In this document: one piece after another, positions 61,124 to 64,000 of the stretch
How positions within the stretch are numbered: the stretch's first letter is position 1
How the letters are laid out: each line of letters starts with the position of its first letter
Source of the DNA: Paragemmobacter straminiformis
GTDB lineage: Bacteria > Pseudomonadota > Alphaproteobacteria > Rhodobacterales > Rhodobacteraceae
Direction of reading: 5' to 3'
Length of the DNA: 64,000 nucleotides
NCBI RefSeq assembly: GCF_014243445.1
Contig: NZ_JACLQD010000003.1
Span: forward strand, 186,001 to 250,000
Notes under the pieces: generated by a model
What the model was told of the DNA's origin: nothing
The model's input: the letters and a program-made list of their open reading frames with translations, nothing else
The model's database searches: none
Made by a program: the position numbers and the translations under genes

Positions 61124-61660
61124 ATGCAGGCAGCACGGGGGGTTCTCGTGATCGCGGTGGCGGTCATGCTGACGCTTGCGGGCTGCAGCAAGGGGGACAA
61201 GGTCCCCTCGCTGATGAACATCCGCTCGACGACGCAGGGGCCGGACGAATTTGCGGTGCTGCCGCCCAAGCCATTGTCCTTGCCCGAAGATCTGACCGCC
61301 TTGCCCGAGCCCACTCCGGGCGGGGCAAACCTGACCGATCCGACACCCGAAGCCGATGCGATCGCGGCTCTTGGCGGCAATCTGCGCGCGGCGGGCGGCA
61401 TTCCGGCGGGCGACGGCGGTCTGGTGAACTATGCGGCGCGGTTCGGCGTGGCGGGCGACATCCGCGACACGCTGGCCACCGAGGACCTTGCCTGGCGGCA
61501 AAAGAACGATGGCCGCCTGCTTGAGCGGTTGCTCAAGGTCAACGTCTATTTCAAGGCCTACGAGGCCATGTGGCTTGACCAGCAGGCCGAGCTGTGGCGC
61601 TGGCGCCGCGCGGGCGTAAAGACGCCGTCGGCCCCGCCGCCGCAACCGGGCGAGGAATAG
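61124..61660 (+). CDS. DUF3035 lipoprotein
   Basis: A 178-residue DUF3035 protein. Lipobox LTLAGC with Cys near residue 23 follows a hydrophobic signal. The mature part begins with charged residues and includes EFAVLPPKPLSLPEDLTALP, then a C-terminal Arg/Trp/Pro region. Function unknown. It follows lspA and precedes the M16 proteases, an order common in Rhodobacterales. Confidence 0.88.
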   Translation: MQAARGVLVIAVAVMLTLAGCSKGDKVPSLMNIRSTTQGPDEFAVLPPKPLSLPEDLTALPEPTPGGANLTDPTPEADAIAALGGNLRAAGGIPAGDGGLVNYAARFGVAGDIRDTLATEDLAWRQKNDGRLLERLLKVNVYFKAYEAMWLDQQAELWRWRRAGVKTPSAPPPQPGEE

Positions 61661-61763
61661 GCCTTTCACAACCGCGTAGGGGCGGCTTGATCCCGGCCGC
61701 ATCGCAGCGCACCTTGGGCGCAAGGCAACCGCCACCGGCGGAGCGGGCAGGAGAATTGCGCGA

Positions 61764-63107
61764 ATGGTCAGGGGTTTGGGCTTTGTGGTGGCGGCCTTGG
61801 TGCTGTTCACCCCGTTCAGGGCGGCATGGGCCGATGATGTCAGCACCTTCAAGCTGGCGAACGGGCTAGAGGTGGTGGTGATCGAGGATCATCGCGCGCC
61901 CGTCGTGGTGCATATGGTCTGGTACCGTGTCGGGTCCGCCGACGAACCTGCGGGCAAGTCGGGCATCGCGCATTTTCTGGAACATCTGATGTTCAAGGGC
62001 ACCAAGACGCTGGGGCCGGGCGAATTCTCGGACACGGTCGAGGCGCAGGGCGGCGACGACAACGCCTTTACCAGCTGGGACTACACCGCGTTTTTCCAGC
62101 ATGTTTCGGCCGACCGTCTGCCCCTGATGATGCAGATCGAAGCGGACCGCATGCAGAACCTGCAACTGACCGATGACGTGGTGAAGCCCGAGCGCGACGT
62201 GATCGTGGAAGAGCGCAACCAGCGCACCGATACCAGCCCCGGCGCCCTGCTGACCGAACAGATGCGCGCGGCGCAATACCTCAACAGCCCCTACCGCATC
62301 CCGATCATCGGCTGGAAGCACGAGATGTCGACGCTGACGCGCGACGATGCGCTGGCCTTCTACAAGGCGCATTACGCGCCGAACAACGCGATCCTTGTCG
62401 TTGCGGGCGATGTGACGCCCGATCAGGTGAAAACCCTTGCCGAGACCTATTACGGCCCGATCCCGCCCGCAGCGCATGTCGTGCCGCGCCAGCGCCCGCA
62501 AGATCCGCCGCAGCTTGCCGAGCGGCGTCTGGTCTATAAGGATCCGAGGGTTTCGGAACCCTATCTGACCCGCAGCTACCTTGCACCCGAGCGCGACGCG
62601 GGCGACCAGAAAACCGCAGCCGCCCTTGCGATTCTGGCGGAATTGCTGGGCGGGAACGGCCAGACCTCGGTTCTTGCGCAGGCGCTGCAATTCGGGGATG
62701 CGCCCAAGGCGACCTATGCGGCCGCGATCTATGACGGCAGCTCGCTGGACGACACGACCTTTACCCTTCTGGCGGTGCCGGTGCCGGAGGTGACGCTCGA
62801 GGCGCTGGAAGCCGAGATGGACAAGGTGATCGCCAAATTCATGGCCGAGGGGCCGGACCCCAAGGCCTTTGCGCGGATCAAGACGCAAATCAGGGCGGCT
62901 GATATCTACGCCCGCGACGACAGCCGTGGCCTTGCGCAGCGCTATGGCGAGGGTCTGGCCACGGGGCTGACGGTCGAGGATATCAAGGCCTGGCCCGCCG
63001 TGCTGGATTCGGTCACGACCGAGGATGTGATGGCGGCGGCGAAGCTGGTCTTCGACCGCAAGAATGCCGTCACCGGATACCTTATGCAGGATGAGGCCGC
63101 CCAATGA
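61764..63107 (+). CDS. M16-family zinc metalloprotease, catalytic subunit
   Basis: A 447-residue exported protease. A signal peptide is present (cleavage near AWADD). The inverted zinc motif HFLEH is in SGIAHFLEHLMFKGT (about 69-83), and the distal Glu in LTDDVVKPERDVIVEERNQR. M16 proteins trim peptides in the periplasm. Its TGA overlaps the ATG of the next gene (ATGA), and the neighbour lacks the zinc site, as in heterodimeric M16B proteases. Confidence 0.93.
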   Translation: MVRGLGFVVAALVLFTPFRAAWADDVSTFKLANGLEVVVIEDHRAPVVVHMVWYRVGSADEPAGKSGIAHFLEHLMFKGTKTLGPGEFSDTVEAQGGDDNAFTSWDYTAFFQHVSADRLPLMMQIEADRMQNLQLTDDVVKPERDVIVEERNQRTDTSPGALLTEQMRAAQYLNSPYRIPIIGWKHEMSTLTRDDALAFYKAHYAPNNAILVVAGDVTPDQVKTLAETYYGPIPPAAHVVPRQRPQDPPQLAERRLVYKDPRVSEPYLTRSYLAPERDAGDQKTAAALAILAELLGGNGQTSVLAQALQFGDAPKATYAAAIYDGSSLDDTTFTLLAVPVPEVTLEALEAEMDKVIAKFMAEGPDPKAFARIKTQIRAADIYARDDSRGLAQRYGEGLATGLTVEDIKAWPAVLDSVTTEDVMAAAKLVFDRKNAVTGYLMQDEAAQ

Positions 63108-64000
63108 GCATGATGCGTTTCGCCGCCGGCTTGGCGCTGGCCGTCACCCTTGCCCTGCCCGCGCGCGCGGCTGTGGACATTCAAGAGGTCACCTCGCCCG
63201 GCGGGCTTACGGCCTGGCTGGTCGAGGACCACAACATTCCCTTCACCGCGCTTGAAGTGCGCTTTCGCGGCGGCAGTTCGGTCGAAGACCCGTTGAAGCG
63301 CGGGGCGGTGAACCTGATGACCGCGCTGATCGAGGAAGGCACGGGCGACATGGATTCGCTTGCCTTTGCCGAAGCGCGCGACGATCTGGCGGCCTCGTTC
63401 AGCTTCAGCTCCGATCAGGATTCGGTCGGGGTCTCGGCGCAGTTCCTGACCGAGAACCGCGACAAGGCGGTCGATCTGTTGCGGCAGGCGATCACCGCGC
63501 CGCGCTTCGACGCCGATGCGATCGAACGGGTGCGCGGGCAGGTGTTGTCGAACCTGCGGGCCAGCGAGAAAGACCCCGGCGACATGGCAGGCAAGGCCTT
63601 CAACGCGCAGGCTTTCGGCGACCACCCCTATGCGACCTCGGGCGACGGGACGGTGGAGAGTGTCACGGCGCTGACGCGGGATGATCTGGTGGCCGCGCAT
63701 CAGGCCACGCTGGCGCGCGACCGCATCTATATTGCGGCGGCAGGCGATATTTCGGCCGAGGATCTGGGCAAGCTGGTCGATACGCTGTTCGGGGCCTTGC
63801 CCGCGACAGGTGCGCCGCTGCCCGCGCGCGCGCCCTTTGACCTGACGGGCGGGACGACGGTGATCGACTATCCCGGCCCGCAGTCGGTGGTGCTGTGGGG
63901 CGAGCAGGGGATCAAACGCGACGACCCCGATTTCTTTGCCGCAAGCATCCTGAACGAGATCATGGGCGGGTCGCGCTTTTCGGCGCGGCTGATGACCGAG
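63104..64000 (+). CDS. M16-family protease homologue, non-catalytic subunit (runs off the window)
   Basis: At least 299 residues, incomplete at the 3' end. It starts MSMMRFAAGLALAVTL, a signal peptide cut after ARA near residue 22. Where the catalytic subunit has HFLEH, this has NLMTA in GAVNLMTALIEEGTG, so zinc binding is lost. Later segments (VLSNLRASEKDP, FGDHPYATSGDG, FAASILNEIMGG) are typical M16. It is expected to dimerise with the preceding protein and shape the peptide chamber. Confidence 0.92.
   Translation, partial: MSMMRFAAGLALAVTLALPARAAVDIQEVTSPGGLTAWLVEDHNIPFTALEVRFRGGSSVEDPLKRGAVNLMTALIEEGTGDMDSLAFAEARDDLAASFSFSSDQDSVGVSAQFLTENRDKAVDLLRQAITAPRFDADAIERVRGQVLSNLRASEKDPGDMAGKAFNAQAFGDHPYATSGDGTVESVTALTRDDLVAAHQATLARDRIYIAAAGDISAEDLGKLVDTLFGALPATGAPLPARAPFDLTGGTTVIDYPGPQSVVLWGEQGIKRDDPDFFAASILNEIMGGSRFSARLMTE

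Noticed and set aside
1-64000. CRISPR arrays, tRNA or rRNA genes, insertion sequences
   Set aside because: No regularly spaced repeats, cloverleaf candidates, rRNA-like stretches or transposase genes were seen by eye in either strand.

Overview
The window reads as chromosomal DNA of a GC-rich alphaproteobacterium of the Rhodobacteraceae/Paracoccaceae type (Rhodobacter, Gemmobacter or Tabrizicola-like). Supporting signs are three paralogous Rhodobacter-type porins ending in Phe, a leuS-lptE-holA operon, an lpxK/waaA/DUF4170 cluster, DUF2125, DUF3576 and DUF3035 proteins, and a purH-lspA-DUF3035-M16-M16 run. Almost all of it is densely packed coding sequence with many 1 to 14 nt gene overlaps. 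No tRNA, rRNA or CRISPR array was found.

Layout. 1-7.4 kb: an AlkB-type membrane hydroxylase, mutY, a DciA/DUF721 protein, a DsbA-like oxidoreductase, a CaiB-type CoA transferase, and the lipid A/Kdo genes lpxK and waaA with DUF4170. 7.5-17.7 kb: a secreted hypothetical, a DEAD-box helicase with a DbpA-type RNA-binding domain and a long repetitive basic tail, cysQ, pmbA/tldE, DUF2125, a translationally coupled SDR and short enoyl-CoA hydratase pair, an HNH nuclease and a HI0933-like flavoprotein. 17.9-24.6 kb: an operon equivalent to E. coli ydcSTUVW (binding protein, ATPase, two permeases, aminoaldehyde dehydrogenase) preceded by a LysR gene, which points to polyamine or GABA-type uptake and oxidation. 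24.7-31.1 kb: a GAF protein, an HPP-CBS membrane protein, the holA/lptE/leuS operon and a DUF3576 lipoprotein.

31.5-46.0 kb is the most distinctive part. Two co-oriented paralogous porin genes with near-identical terminators bracket about 12 kb of accessory genes: glycosyltransferase-like proteins (including a divergent paralogue pair), three sulfotransferase-like proteins, a membrane sulfatase-like protein with a degenerate metal site, an amidohydrolase, a sialyltransferase-like protein, and a large adenylation - acyl carrier - hydrolase-like fusion. Many of these genes appear to start with TTG, GTG or even CTG. I infer an island making or decorating a sulfated, possibly acylated surface polymer; its product is unknown.

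46.1-53.9 kb: a YggS-type PLP protein, amylosucrase, an L,D-transpeptidase coupled to ribA, a CenR-like response regulator, two tandem intergenic small-RNA candidates sharing a CCTCCCTGTTGGACT block, a lone tyrosine recombinase whose stop codon lies in the second terminator, an AT-rich tract, and a third porin copy that has lost its start codon although its signal-peptide codons are intact. 53.9-64 kb: xthA, a pair of saccharopine dehydrogenase-type genes separated by three stacked hairpins, a heparinase II/III-like protein, purH, lspA, a DUF3035 lipoprotein, and an M16 protease pair whose second, apparently non-catalytic member runs off the end. A family of intergenic palindromes (CCCCCGAGGATATTT and GAGTATTTGG-CAAGGATGAA types) recurs at gene ends.
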